A stretch of DNA of 64,000 bases, from positions 62,001-126,000 of the forward strand of contig NZ_CP028811.1 in NCBI RefSeq assembly GCF_003055625.1, given 5' to 3'. The notes under the pieces were generated by a model that was not told the DNA's origin, did not search any database, and saw nothing but the letters and a program-made list of their open reading frames with translations. This document shows positions 52,242-60,569 of this stretch, piece after piece. Each line of letters begins with the position of its first letter. The stretch's first letter is position 1. Position numbers and translations under genes: made by a program. The DNA comes from Flavobacterium magnum. Lineage in GTDB: Bacteria; Bacteroidota; Bacteroidia; Flavobacteriales; Flavobacteriaceae.

Positions 52242-52688
52242 TTAAGCGTTAAACTTTACAACAATCTTTTTCACATCCTGATGGCCTGCGTACAATGCCA
52301 TGTGTGCAAACTGGTTCGGGATGATGCAGAAATAACCCGCAGGCACGCTGATGGTCTTAATGGTATCGGAATGCGCCAGTAAATAGTCACCGTCCTTGTC
52401 GTACTCCTTAAAAATGGCGCTCTCTTTATCTAAATCTGCGTATGCGACAACATCAACACCAGAAAGGGTGATGTGAATGTCCATCTGAATCTTATGGGCT
52501 TCAAGCACACGCGGGTCAAAATTTTCTCCCGTTTTCTCGCTTTTTAGCGGAATCAATGTAATCGTTTCCAATGCTGTTTTGGTTTCCAGATCGTGCAGGG
52601 AATTGTGCTGCAGATAAGACACCAATTCAGCAATCGCAGGGTAAATGCCCTGATAATCTTTTATATTTTCCAGTGTTCCGGTTATCAT
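52242..52688 (-). CDS. YhcH/YjgK/YiaL family protein (NanQ-like anomerase)
   Basis: 148 residues, the normal size of the family, with EAHKIQMDIHITLSG, YDKDGDYLL and PAGYFCIIPNQFAHMAL, which hold the metal-binding His and Glu residues of the cupin-like fold. NanQ, a member, speeds up the alpha/beta interconversion of N-acetylneuraminate. Between PseG and the NeuB-SpsF fusion it may act on pseudaminic acid or its relatives so that the right anomer reaches CMP activation. The function is inferred from family and context. Confidence 0.85.
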   Translation of the reverse strand: MITGTLENIKDYQGIYPAIAELVSYLQHNSLHDLETKTALETITLIPLKSEKTGENFDPRVLEAHKIQMDIHITLSGVDVVAYADLDKESAIFKEYDKDGDYLLAHSDTIKTISVPAGYFCIIPNQFAHMALYAGHQDVKKIVVKFNA

Positions 52689-52694
52689 AGCGGC

Positions 52695-54479
52695 TTAGGA
52701 TTTGATTTTTGTTTTTTCGTTTAGAGTATCAATCAATTCCTGGTTGACCATATAGGCAGGATTGATGTGGGCATTGATCTGGGCCAACTCAGGGTTAGCA
52801 TCCAGTAAAGCGATAACATCCTTTAAAGTGTAATCCGGAATACCGGACAGCTTTTCATGAATCTGGTTGAACAATTGCAGGTCCTCATCATAATCCAGGG
52901 TCAGTCTGTAATCCCTCACATAAATTTCAGGCAGGTCGACCAGATTGATCTTGAAATGCTCCTGATTGTTCATGAAATACCAGGTCATGTATTCAGAATA
53001 ATCGGCATTCGGAAAATGGCTTTTTACTTTTTCCAAAGCCTGTGCGTTCATGATCTCAATGTTTGTCCCCACGCTGGCGTTACGGGCCGCAGTGTAATCG
53101 GCGCCGGACTCAAAATGCGATTTCAGCAAAATCTGGCAGATTTCATTGTCCAGGTAAGGGTTGTCAGCTGTCACGCGGATGACAACGTCAATCCTGAGTT
53201 CCCTGATGATATCAAGATATCTCTGTATGACATCCTCCGGATCGCCGCGGTGAAAAATCACGGCGTCACTGTATGTGTAGTCCTTCAAAGGCGCATCGGT
53301 TTCAAGTGTCGATGTGGCCAGGATAACATGGTTGACATTGGTAAAGCGGCAAAGATTCTTAAGCGAAAATGACACCGATGGCAGGTCGCCGATATTCAGC
53401 AGCGCTTTTTGCTTTAACCTTGAAGATTTTAATCGGCATGCAGAAATTACTGCAATATTGGCTTTCTTAAAATCCGTGGCCTGCAACGCTTCCCCTTCAT
53501 TTTTATTGGTGCTTAAGATATGGAAACCGGCAATCCTGTCGCTGATTTCTTTTGAATTCAGGCCGTTAAGTCCGGACCGCTTGTAATCAAAATCATCCGC
53601 TACGGACAGCATCTGTCCTTTCACCTTATCCGCTTTCAGGATCGGTTTCATGATGGAATTCCTGAGGTAAGTGCGCTCCCTTTCATTAATGAATCCGGCT
53701 TCGTGCAGTTCGGAGAAATTGGCGATGATTTCCATCATTTCTGTAAACTGCGCAATATCAAGGCTTGAGTATTTATCATATTTGGTTTCCATACTGTCAA
53801 GCAGCACGTGCTTTTCGATAATATCGGCACCTGAGGCCATCGCCATCGCAGGCATCCATATGGCGTATTTCGACTCCCGGTCGATGTGGTCTGCAAAAAC
53901 GATTTTTTTTCCGAAGCGTTCTTTTACCGCCTTGATTTTTGATATGCCCGAATCAAGCAATTGGGTGGGATAGCCCTGGAAACCTACTTCCAGTAAAATT
54001 TCTGAAGGATTTAAACCAGCTTCAAATTTGTTGAGGAAATATTCGATTTCATGCATTTCGAGCGCGGCAATGTTCAGGATCAGTTTCTTTCCTGATAAAT
54101 TCAATTTCGAAAGTTCTTTAATCACGACCGCGTTAAACAACACCGAAACCTGTAATTTGACGCCATAAACCGAATCAAAATTATCTTTCAGCACCTGCAC
54201 CCCGTATTCATCAAAAATATCAAGCCACACATTCTTGGATTCATTAGCAAGCGCTATCAGGCTGCTCCATTCCTGTGGGCTAAATAGCAATTCCTGGTAA
54301 ATTGAATAGGCCGAGAAATTAGGCGTAGCCAGTTTGTCGGGGTGTAAAGGCTGGAATTTGATGCTGTAACCCTGAAATTTTTCAAATTGCTTTATCAGGG
54401 CCGTGATATAATTGATATCGCCGCCGTGGGTATTTGCAATTTCAATGATCACCTGATTTCCTAATGCTGTGTGTTCCAT
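52695..54479 (-). CDS. Fusion of a NeuB/SpsE-like synthase and an SpsF-like cytidylyltransferase
   Basis: 594 residues. The N-terminal NeuB-like domain (to about 275) keeps IIEIANTHGG, IKFQPLHP, GYPTQ and ADIIEKHVLLD, but the usual SDHT-G motif reads FADHIDRES, so it is divergent. A short SAF-like part follows, then an SpsF-type nucleotidyltransferase from about 345 (AVISACRLKSSRLKQKAL, FHRGDPEDVIQRYL, VRVTADNPYLD). In Bacillus spsE and spsF are separate genes. Since the operon has its own PseI but no PseF, the second half probably supplies CMP activation. The first half may be a second synthase or a regulatory relic. It starts 23 bp after the SDR gene. Confidence 0.9.
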   Translation of the reverse strand: MEHTALGNQVIIEIANTHGGDINYITALIKQFEKFQGYSIKFQPLHPDKLATPNFSAYSIYQELLFSPQEWSSLIALANESKNVWLDIFDEYGVQVLKDNFDSVYGVKLQVSVLFNAVVIKELSKLNLSGKKLILNIAALEMHEIEYFLNKFEAGLNPSEILLEVGFQGYPTQLLDSGISKIKAVKERFGKKIVFADHIDRESKYAIWMPAMAMASGADIIEKHVLLDSMETKYDKYSSLDIAQFTEMMEIIANFSELHEAGFINERERTYLRNSIMKPILKADKVKGQMLSVADDFDYKRSGLNGLNSKEISDRIAGFHILSTNKNEGEALQATDFKKANIAVISACRLKSSRLKQKALLNIGDLPSVSFSLKNLCRFTNVNHVILATSTLETDAPLKDYTYSDAVIFHRGDPEDVIQRYLDIIRELRIDVVIRVTADNPYLDNEICQILLKSHFESGADYTAARNASVGTNIEIMNAQALEKVKSHFPNADYSEYMTWYFMNNQEHFKINLVDLPEIYVRDYRLTLDYDEDLQLFNQIHEKLSGIPDYTLKDVIALLDANPELAQINAHINPAYMVNQELIDTLNEKTKIKS

Positions 54480-54502
54480 ATATGAAATATATTTTATGCA
54501 GA

Positions 54503-55273
54503 TTATTTGCTGGTCCAGCCGCCGTCAACGACGATGTTCTGTCCCGTGATGAAGTTTGATGCCCCAGACGCAAGGAATACGAAAGCGCCTGCCAGATCCT
54601 CCGGTTTTCCTATCCTGCCCAGGCTGGTCCTGGCTTCGAGTTCTTTGATAAACCCTTCGGTTTTTTGTACGGTCTCCGATGGGAACGGACCCGGCGTTAC
54701 AGCATTTACATTGATATTGGATTTACCCAAGTACGTTGCATAATACCGTGTGAGCTGCAGGATTCCCGCTTTTGCAGCGCCATAATGCGGCGGATTTAAA
54801 AACTGGGGAAAGTCGTCATACACCTCAAACTGCGGCGCTACCATGCCATACATCGAAGACACATTGATGATCTTTCCTGAACCTGATGCCTTGAAGTAAG
54901 GAATGATTTCTCGGATGCACTTGAAAACACTGTTCAAAGTGCCGTCAATTCCGGTGGCCCAGTCCTCGTCGGTCATGGTTTCAGGTGACTGGCCTTTACT
55001 GAAAAAGGCATTGTTGATGAGCACGTTTATCGGAGCCATCGCATTGATTTCTGCAAAAGCGTTTTTAATGCTTTCAGTATCAGAAACGTCACATTGATAA
55101 AAAAAGAGCTTTTGCTTATCGTCGAAGGTGCTTTCAAAACTTTCCTGGTTCCTTCCCAGCACATACACCGTCGCACCGTGAAAGCGTAAACTTTCGGTGA
55201 TGGCTTTTCCAAGATATCCGTAACCTCCTGTGATTACTACCGTTTTTCCGTCAAGTGAAAATGTTTGTACCAT
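54503..55273 (-). CDS. Short-chain dehydrogenase/reductase in the pseudaminic block
   Basis: 256 residues. Classical SDR: TGGYGYLGKAI, INNAFF, catalytic VSSMYG with Ser, HYGAAKAG with the YxxxK pair, VTPGPF and a closing GQNIVVDGGWTSK. It should use NAD(P)H to reduce a keto group or oxidise an alcohol. With an aldo/keto reductase gene upstream, it probably changes the stereochemistry or oxidation state of the keto-sugar acid or its precursor. The exact step is unknown. Confidence 0.88.
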   Translation of the reverse strand: MVQTFSLDGKTVVITGGYGYLGKAITESLRFHGATVYVLGRNQESFESTFDDKQKLFFYQCDVSDTESIKNAFAEINAMAPINVLINNAFFSKGQSPETMTDEDWATGIDGTLNSVFKCIREIIPYFKASGSGKIINVSSMYGMVAPQFEVYDDFPQFLNPPHYGAAKAGILQLTRYYATYLGKSNINVNAVTPGPFPSETVQKTEGFIKELEARTSLGRIGKPEDLAGAFVFLASGASNFITGQNIVVDGGWTSK

Positions 55274-55274
55274 G

Positions 55275-56114
55275 TTATTTTGGCCAGTTTGAAGGCATAA
55301 GCACCGTTTCAGAAATTGAATTTATGAATTCAGGCAAATCGGGTGTCGAATCAATTCCTGAGAGATTATTTTTCAGCTGACTGAGATTTTCAACCCCCAT
55401 AATTACCTTGTCAATATAAGGCAATGACAGCGTATATTTTAATAATGCACCCGAAAGGTTTCCGCCAAATTGCTGCTGCAGTGCACTGATGTGCGGCTTG
55501 GCTTCCGTAAAAAATTCGGGAAGTTTTGTAGTATCTGCAAAAAAAAGACCCTGCAAAAATGCGGAACGGGTATGAATTTCACAGCCCTTACTTTTCAAGT
55601 CCTGCATCAGCGCGGCAAATCTTTTATCGAAATAGTTAAACGGCACCTGAATCAAATCGGGTATATGATTCTTGTCCAGCAACAATTCCAGCTCATTGAC
55701 TGCATTGAGTGAAAACCCTATCTTCTGTACTTTGTTTTCTGACCTAAGCCGCTGCAAAGTTTCCCATTCCGACGGATTGTCGAGCAAAGCCAGCGGCCTG
55801 TGTGCCAGATAGCCGTACAACGCATCCGTTTTCAGGTTTTCAAGTGTTTTGGAAAACTGGGTCCGGATTGGCTGCGAATTTTCAGCACTGAGGAACTTTG
55901 ACACCATTTTAAAGCCTGAAAGGTCATTCTGCCCGAGCACTTCTTCTGCATTTCCGTACGCGGAAGCGCTGTCGAGTGTATCGATGGACTGCGCCGAAGC
56001 ATAGTCAAGAATCCTGCCTACTTCATCCGGCGGCGTCTGCCCGTGATGGTTTGTCACACCATACGGAATGCCGAACTGGACGGTGCCGAGGCCGATTTTA
56101 CTTTTTAGCTGCAT
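55275..56114 (-). CDS. Aldo/keto reductase in the pseudaminic block
   Basis: 279 residues from the ATG at 56114; the in-frame TTG at 56126 would lengthen the overlap with PseC to 29 bp. The catalytic tetrad is visible: Asp in IDTLDSASAYGNAEE, the Tyr of SAYGN, Lys in FKMVSKF, and His in YGYLAHRP. It should reduce a carbonyl with NADPH. Members of this type occur in pseudaminic and related nonulosonic acid loci; the substrate cannot be told. Overlaps pseC by 17 bp and is followed 1 bp later by the SDR gene. Confidence 0.88.
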   Translation of the reverse strand: MQLKSKIGLGTVQFGIPYGVTNHHGQTPPDEVGRILDYASAQSIDTLDSASAYGNAEEVLGQNDLSGFKMVSKFLSAENSQPIRTQFSKTLENLKTDALYGYLAHRPLALLDNPSEWETLQRLRSENKVQKIGFSLNAVNELELLLDKNHIPDLIQVPFNYFDKRFAALMQDLKSKGCEIHTRSAFLQGLFFADTTKLPEFFTEAKPHISALQQQFGGNLSGALLKYTLSLPYIDKVIMGVENLSQLKNNLSGIDSTPDLPEFINSISETVLMPSNWPK

Positions 56115-57291
56115 GAAACTGATCAATCGACGCGATAACGAATTCCTGTTGTGCTTCGCTCAATGTGGGATACATCGGCAGGCTGATACATTGTTTATAG
56201 TATGCTTCAGAGAAAGGACGGTCGCCTTCCTTCCATCCAAACTGCCTGTAATATGGCATCAGGTGACATGGAATGTAATGTATTTGGGCATAAATTCCCT
56301 GTTCCCTTAAATAATTATACAATCCGAGTCGGTCCTCGATTTCAATAATATACAAATGGTAAGCATGTCCTTCGACTACGCCGGATTGTCCCTGGATGTA
56401 ATTTTTACCGTTGAAGGCCTCGAAATACGTTGCGGCAATCTGTCTTCTCCTGTCGATTCCGGCATTGGCACGCGAAAGCTGGCTCAATCCGAGTGCGGCC
56501 TGGAAATCCGTCAAACGATAGTTGTACCCCAAATCCTGCATTTCCATGTACCAAAGCGGATATTTGTCATCGCCGCCGGCAAAGGCAATCGAATTGGTAT
56601 ATAAATCGTCAGACTTCACGATACCGTGGGTCCTTAGCTTTAATAGTTTTTTATAAAGGGCCTCGTCATTCGTGGTGATCATTCCGCCTTCCCCACACGC
56701 AATGTGCTTTACGGGATGGAACGAAAAAATGGCCAATTCAGCAAAATTCCCGTTACCGCAGTTTTGCTGTTGCCCTTTTGAATCGGTAAAATAACCTCCC
56801 GGTGCATGGCATGCATCTTCAATAATCCACAATCCATATTCATCGGCGAGTTTTTTATAGGCTTCGAGGTCGACCGCCCTTCCGGCAAAATCTACCGGGA
56901 TGATGCCCTGGTAAGTGCCTTTAGGCGATGCTTCCAATAATTTTCTTACTGAATTGATGTCCAATAAGTACGTCTCCGGATCAATATCCCCAAATACGAC
57001 TTCACCGCCGCAATACCGTACACAGTTTGCCGAGGCTGCAAATGTTATCGGCGTGGTGATGACTTTCTGTCCTTCTTTCACATCCAATGCCATGGCGCAG
57101 AGGTGCAACGCTGCTGTACCATTGGCATTGGCGACTGCATATTTTGCGCCGACGTATTTTGCAAATGCCTGCTCAAACTCCAGTATTTTCGGGCCTTGTG
57201 TGAGGTAATCGGATTGCAGGGTTTCGATGACGGATTTGATATCTTCATCGGTAATGTTCTGACGGCCGTAAGGGATATTCATCTTTGTCAT
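56098..57291 (-). CDS. pseC: UDP-4-amino-4,6-dideoxy-N-acetyl-beta-L-altrosamine transaminase (PseC)
   Basis: 397 residues. DegT/DnrJ-family aminotransferase with NIPYGRQNITDEDI at the N-terminus, ANGTAALHLCAMAL, EDACHAPGG and the PLP lysine K195 in FHPVKHIACGEGG, then GYNYRLTDFQAALG and HYIPCHLMPYY. It aminates the 4-keto product of PseB. It overlaps pseB by one base (TAATG), as expected of translational coupling. Confidence 0.95.
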   Translation of the reverse strand: MTKMNIPYGRQNITDEDIKSVIETLQSDYLTQGPKILEFEQAFAKYVGAKYAVANANGTAALHLCAMALDVKEGQKVITTPITFAASANCVRYCGGEVVFGDIDPETYLLDINSVRKLLEASPKGTYQGIIPVDFAGRAVDLEAYKKLADEYGLWIIEDACHAPGGYFTDSKGQQQNCGNGNFAELAIFSFHPVKHIACGEGGMITTNDEALYKKLLKLRTHGIVKSDDLYTNSIAFAGGDDKYPLWYMEMQDLGYNYRLTDFQAALGLSQLSRANAGIDRRRQIAATYFEAFNGKNYIQGQSGVVEGHAYHLYIIEIEDRLGLYNYLREQGIYAQIHYIPCHLMPYYRQFGWKEGDRPFSEAYYKQCISLPMYPTLSEAQQEFVIASIDQFHAAKK

Positions 57292-58304
57292 TATGCGGTA
57301 AAGTTTGGGTCAACGTGTTCAACGATAAGTTTCCTGAGGTCATCGACCGAATCCCACTCCGTATTGGTTTCCGAATTGTAAGCAAAACCTTCCGGCACAC
57401 GCACCGCGTTGAATTCCTTGATAAAATCTTCAAGTTTCCAACCGTGCATAGACGGCAGGATGGTGTAATATTTCCCCAGATCGTAGGTGTAAAATGAATC
57501 TGATGGCGTAATCATCTCTTCATGGATCTTCTCTCCCGGACGGATGCCGACGATATCCAAAGTGCACTCAGGCGCTACCGCCTCGGCCACATCGGTAATC
57601 TTGTACGATGGGATTTTCGGGATAAAAATCTCACCGCCCCACGCATGCTGCATCGCATGCATGACCATGTCGACGCCGCCCTGAAGCGAGATGTTAAAAC
57701 GCGTCATGTTCGGATCGGTGATTGGGAGTTTTCCTTCTGGTCTCTTTTTCATGAAAAATGGGATTACCGAGCCGTTTGAACCCATTACATTCCCGTACCT
57801 CACTACGGAAAATTTGATTGGATTCATTCCCTTGATGTTGTTGGCGGCAACGAACAATTTGTCGGAAGTCAGTTTAGTGGCTCCGTATAGGTTGATGGGG
57901 GCGCAGGCTTTATCGGTCGAAAGCGCCACCACATTCTGAACGTTGGTCTGCAGCGCAGCGTGAATGACATTCTGCGCGCCACCGATATTGGTTTTAATGC
58001 ATTCATCCGGATTGTATTCCGCGAGGTGAACGTGTTTCATGGCTGCCGCATGGATGACAATATCAACACCCTGGAATGCCCTTATCAATCGCTCCTGGTC
58101 CCTGACATCGCCTAAAAAGAAACGGATTTGCGGGTATTCGCTCAGCGGAAATTCCTGTGCCATCTGGAATTGCTTCTGTTCATCCCTTGAAAGGATGATC
58201 AGTTTTTTGATTTTTGGATAGGTTTTGAAAATGTGTGCTGTGAGGGCTTTCCCAAGAGATCCTGTCCCGCCGGTAATTAAAATCGATTTATTTTCAAGTG
58301 TCAT
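57291..58304 (-). CDS. pseB: UDP-N-acetylglucosamine 4,6-dehydratase (inverting), PseB
   Basis: 337 residues, the normal size of the soluble family. NAD-binding ITGGTGSLGKAL, AAAMKHVHLAEYNP, STDKACAPINLYGATKL with the YxxxK pair, VRYGNVMGSNGSV and GIRPGEKIHEEM. It makes UDP-2-acetamido-2,6-dideoxy-beta-L-arabino-4-hexulose, the first step to pseudaminic acid. It starts 32 bp after rfbB. Confidence 0.96.
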   Translation of the reverse strand: MTLENKSILITGGTGSLGKALTAHIFKTYPKIKKLIILSRDEQKQFQMAQEFPLSEYPQIRFFLGDVRDQERLIRAFQGVDIVIHAAAMKHVHLAEYNPDECIKTNIGGAQNVIHAALQTNVQNVVALSTDKACAPINLYGATKLTSDKLFVAANNIKGMNPIKFSVVRYGNVMGSNGSVIPFFMKKRPEGKLPITDPNMTRFNISLQGGVDMVMHAMQHAWGGEIFIPKIPSYKITDVAEAVAPECTLDIVGIRPGEKIHEEMITPSDSFYTYDLGKYYTILPSMHGWKLEDFIKEFNAVRVPEGFAYNSETNTEWDSVDDLRKLIVEHVDPNFTA

Positions 58305-58336
58305 ACTGCAGATTTTAAGATTAATAATTTGGTTTA

Positions 58337-59392
58337 TCAGTGGTATTGTTTGTCGTAGTAATTTTTGTAGTCGCCCGAAGTGACATTTTTCAGCCAGGCT
58401 TCATTTTGCAGATACCAGTCAATGGTCAGCTCAAGGCCTTCCTCGAAGGTCACCGAAGGCTTCCATCCGAGTTCACTGTTGATTTTTGAAGCATCGATCG
58501 CATAGCGCAGGTCATGACCGGGGCGGTCTTTTACGTAGGTGATCAGTTTTTCCGAAGCACCTGCTTCCCTTCCCAGCTTGGCGTCCATTTTGGCGCAAAG
58601 TAGCTTCACGAGGTCTATGTTCTGCCATTCGTTGAATCCGCCGATATTGTACGTTTCGTGGTTTTTGCCTTCATGAAAAACGAGGTCTATTGCTGCGGCA
58701 TGATCTTTTACGAAGAGCCAGTCACGCGTATATTTACCATCACCGTACACAGGCAAAGCTTTGTTTTCAATGATATTGTTGATCAGCAATGGGATGAACT
58801 TTTCAGGGAAATGGTTCGGCCCGTAATTATTGGAGCAATTGGTAATGACATAAGGCAGGCCATATGTTTCTCCGTAAGCCCGCACAAAATGGTCTGAACC
58901 GGCTTTCGAAGCCGAATACGGTGAATTCGGATCGTAAGGCGTAGTCTCCGTAAACAATCCGGTCTGCCCGAGGCTTCCGTACACCTCATCGGTACTGATA
59001 TGGTAGAAGCGTTTGCCTTCTGCGTTATTTGCCCATGCGGTTTTGGCGGCATGCAGCAGATTCACCGTACCGATAACGTTGGTTTTCACGAAAGACATCG
59101 GATCAGTGATCGAGCGGTCGACGTGCGACTCGGCCGCAAGATGGATGACGCCGTCAAAATGATGGTCTGCGAACAACGCGTTGATAAAATCCGGATCGGT
59201 GATGTCGCCTTTTACGAAGGTATAGTTGGGTTTATTTTCAATATCGCTGATATTCTCAAGATTTCCCGCATACGTGAGCGCATCCAGGTTTACGATGTGG
59301 TACGCCGGGTATTGCTGCACAAAACGACGTACGACATGGGAGCCGATGAATCCGGCGCCGCCCGTAATCAATATTTTTTTTACAGATTCCAT
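58337..59392 (-). CDS. rfbB: dTDP-glucose 4,6-dehydratase (RfbB/RmlB)
   Basis: 351 residues. Extended SDR with ITGGAGFIGSHVVRRF, HLAAESHVDRSI, STDEVYGSLG, SPYSASKAGSDHFV with the catalytic YxxxK, TNCSNNYGPNHFPEK and RDWLFVKDHA. It makes dTDP-4-keto-6-deoxyglucose. No rmlA, rmlC or rmlD is in the window, so these must lie elsewhere or the product is used otherwise. It is the first sugar gene after the two regulators. Confidence 0.96.
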   Translation of the reverse strand: MESVKKILITGGAGFIGSHVVRRFVQQYPAYHIVNLDALTYAGNLENISDIENKPNYTFVKGDITDPDFINALFADHHFDGVIHLAAESHVDRSITDPMSFVKTNVIGTVNLLHAAKTAWANNAEGKRFYHISTDEVYGSLGQTGLFTETTPYDPNSPYSASKAGSDHFVRAYGETYGLPYVITNCSNNYGPNHFPEKFIPLLINNIIENKALPVYGDGKYTRDWLFVKDHAAAIDLVFHEGKNHETYNIGGFNEWQNIDLVKLLCAKMDAKLGREAGASEKLITYVKDRPGHDLRYAIDASKINSELGWKPSVTFEEGLELTIDWYLQNEAWLKNVTSGDYKNYYDKQYH

Positions 59393-59430
59393 ATTTTACA
59401 GTAACTTTTTTTAATGGCTTCGCCCCGTCA

Positions 59431-59449
59431 GTCCCACATTGTGGTTGAC
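59431..59449 (-). promoter_or_regulatory. Inverted repeat in the leader of the sugar genes, possible antiterminator target
   Basis: On the minus strand GTCAACCACAATGTGGGAC can fold as CCAC-AAT-GTGG with outer GTC/GAC pairs. It sits in the 83-bp gap between the NusG-like gene and rfbB, where RfaH/UpxY-like proteins usually find their loading site. There is no classical ops sequence. Confidence 0.35.
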
Positions 59450-59475
59450 AAGGCAATTGTTTTATCTTTAAAAAT

Positions 59476-59946
59476 CTAAGCCGTTTCGTGCTTAGTGAGC
59501 GTGACCATTATCCCCATTTCTTCCAGGATGATTTTCACACTGTTTTTGTTCACCTGGCTCACCGTACCCTGCTTTCCCCGAAATGGGCCGTGCGGGATAC
59601 TGATGCTGCTTCCGGCTTTAAGTCCTGTGATTTCTGCGTTGGATACGCTTTCATCGAGACTGTCTTTCAGCGCCTGCATTTCGGTTTCGCGAATCACGGC
59701 CGGTTTCCCGAGCCAGTATAAGTAGCGCACCACACCCGGCACCTCAAAGACCTTTTCCCTTTCATTTTCGGCCACATTCACAAAAACGTAGGACGAGATC
59801 AGCGGTGTTTCCACTTTCTTCTTCCTGTCAGACCATTGCCTGACCTGAATCAACAGCGGGCAATACGCCTCAATCCCGATTTGCTCCAGCCGCCGGGCGA
59901 CTTTCTTTTCGTTGCGTGCCTGGGTGTAAATCACAAACCACGGCAT
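59476..59946 (-). CDS. NusG-like transcription antiterminator (RfaH/UpxY family)
   Basis: 156 residues. NGN domain (MPWFVIYTQARNEKKVARRL, SYVFVNV, VPGVVRYLYWLGKPAVI) and C-terminal KOW motif (PHGPFRGKQGTVSQVNKN). Specialised NusG paralogs at the head of long polysaccharide operons bind the paused polymerase and let it read through terminators. The roughly 37-kb operon downstream, with a terminator-like hairpin in its middle, fits that role. It overlaps the winged-helix gene by one base (TAATG). Confidence 0.93.
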   Translation of the reverse strand: MPWFVIYTQARNEKKVARRLEQIGIEAYCPLLIQVRQWSDRKKKVETPLISSYVFVNVAENEREKVFEVPGVVRYLYWLGKPAVIRETEMQALKDSLDESVSNAEITGLKAGSSISIPHGPFRGKQGTVSQVNKNSVKIILEEMGIMVTLTKHETA

Positions 59947-60467
59947 TACTCCTTCGGTTTGTGGTTTTCATAAATCACCAAACCCTTATCGTCTTCATAT
60001 TCTTCCATCAGGAAAAATTCGACCTTGCGCTTTATTTCATTTTCAATCTTGACACCCAGTTTATCGATGTAACTCGCGTGCAACTGCTGCCCTACTAATA
60101 TCACCTCTATCCGGCCGCTGTCGATGCCATTGGCATAATCCCCGATAATCACGACTTTCTCCACTTCACCCATTCGCTGCAGGATCATATCCACCATTGC
60201 CTCGATACCGATATGGTGCCTGATGATTTTCTGGATAATGGAAAATAAAGGATGTTTTTTATTCGCTCGGTAAATGATCTTGTTCTGGCTGGCTTCCTTC
60301 TCGAGAAACCCGGCTTCAAGCAGGTTGTTGAGCTCTTTGCGGATGGCGTTGGTCGATTCGTTCAACTCTTCGGCGAGGCCACGCAGATAGCCATTTGTAG
60401 CGACATTCATGAAAAATTTCACCAATATCCGTTGCCTCGTCTTTGAAGTAATAAGTGATTCAAGCAT
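59946..60467 (-). CDS. Winged-helix regulator with a degenerate nucleotidyltransferase-like domain
   Basis: 173 residues. The N-terminal half is a winged helix (TSKTRQRILVKFFMN, LAEELNESTNAIRKELNNL). The C-terminal half has VVIIGDYANGIDSGRIEVILVG, which resembles the GSxAxG and DxD block of small nucleotidyltransferases (MNT), but the two Asp positions read Arg and Glu, so catalysis is doubtful. It is the first gene of the operon, with its own promoter, and is translationally coupled to the antiterminator gene. Such pairs often head Bacteroidota polysaccharide loci. Its target and ligand are unknown. Confidence 0.82.
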   Translation of the reverse strand: MLESLITSKTRQRILVKFFMNVATNGYLRGLAEELNESTNAIRKELNNLLEAGFLEKEASQNKIIYRANKKHPLFSIIQKIIRHHIGIEAMVDMILQRMGEVEKVVIIGDYANGIDSGRIEVILVGQQLHASYIDKLGVKIENEIKRKVEFFLMEEYEDDKGLVIYENHKPKE

Positions 60468-60488
60468 GAGTTAAAACCAAGTGAGTAA

Positions 60489-60520
60489 CAAAAGTACTCT
60501 TTTTAACATAAAAAAAACAA
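60489..60520 (-). promoter_or_regulatory. Promoter of the main polysaccharide operon
   Basis: On the minus strand TTG (60520-60518), a 21-bp spacer and TACTTTTG (60496-60489), a full match to TTG-N17-23-TAnnTTTG. Transcription would start near 60482, with a leader of about 15 nt before the ATG at 60467. Confidence 0.65.
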
Positions 60521-60544
60521 AAAAAGCCCTTAAATTTTAAGGGC
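60519..60544 (-). terminator. Intrinsic terminator of the ugd transcript
   Basis: GCCCTTAAA/TTTAAGGGC stem followed on the minus strand by seven T residues (60525-60519). It closes the wbpP-wbpO-ugd unit and runs directly into the -33 region of the next promoter. Confidence 0.8.
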
Positions 60545-60569
60545 CTTGTATTATGAAAATGTGTCTTCG

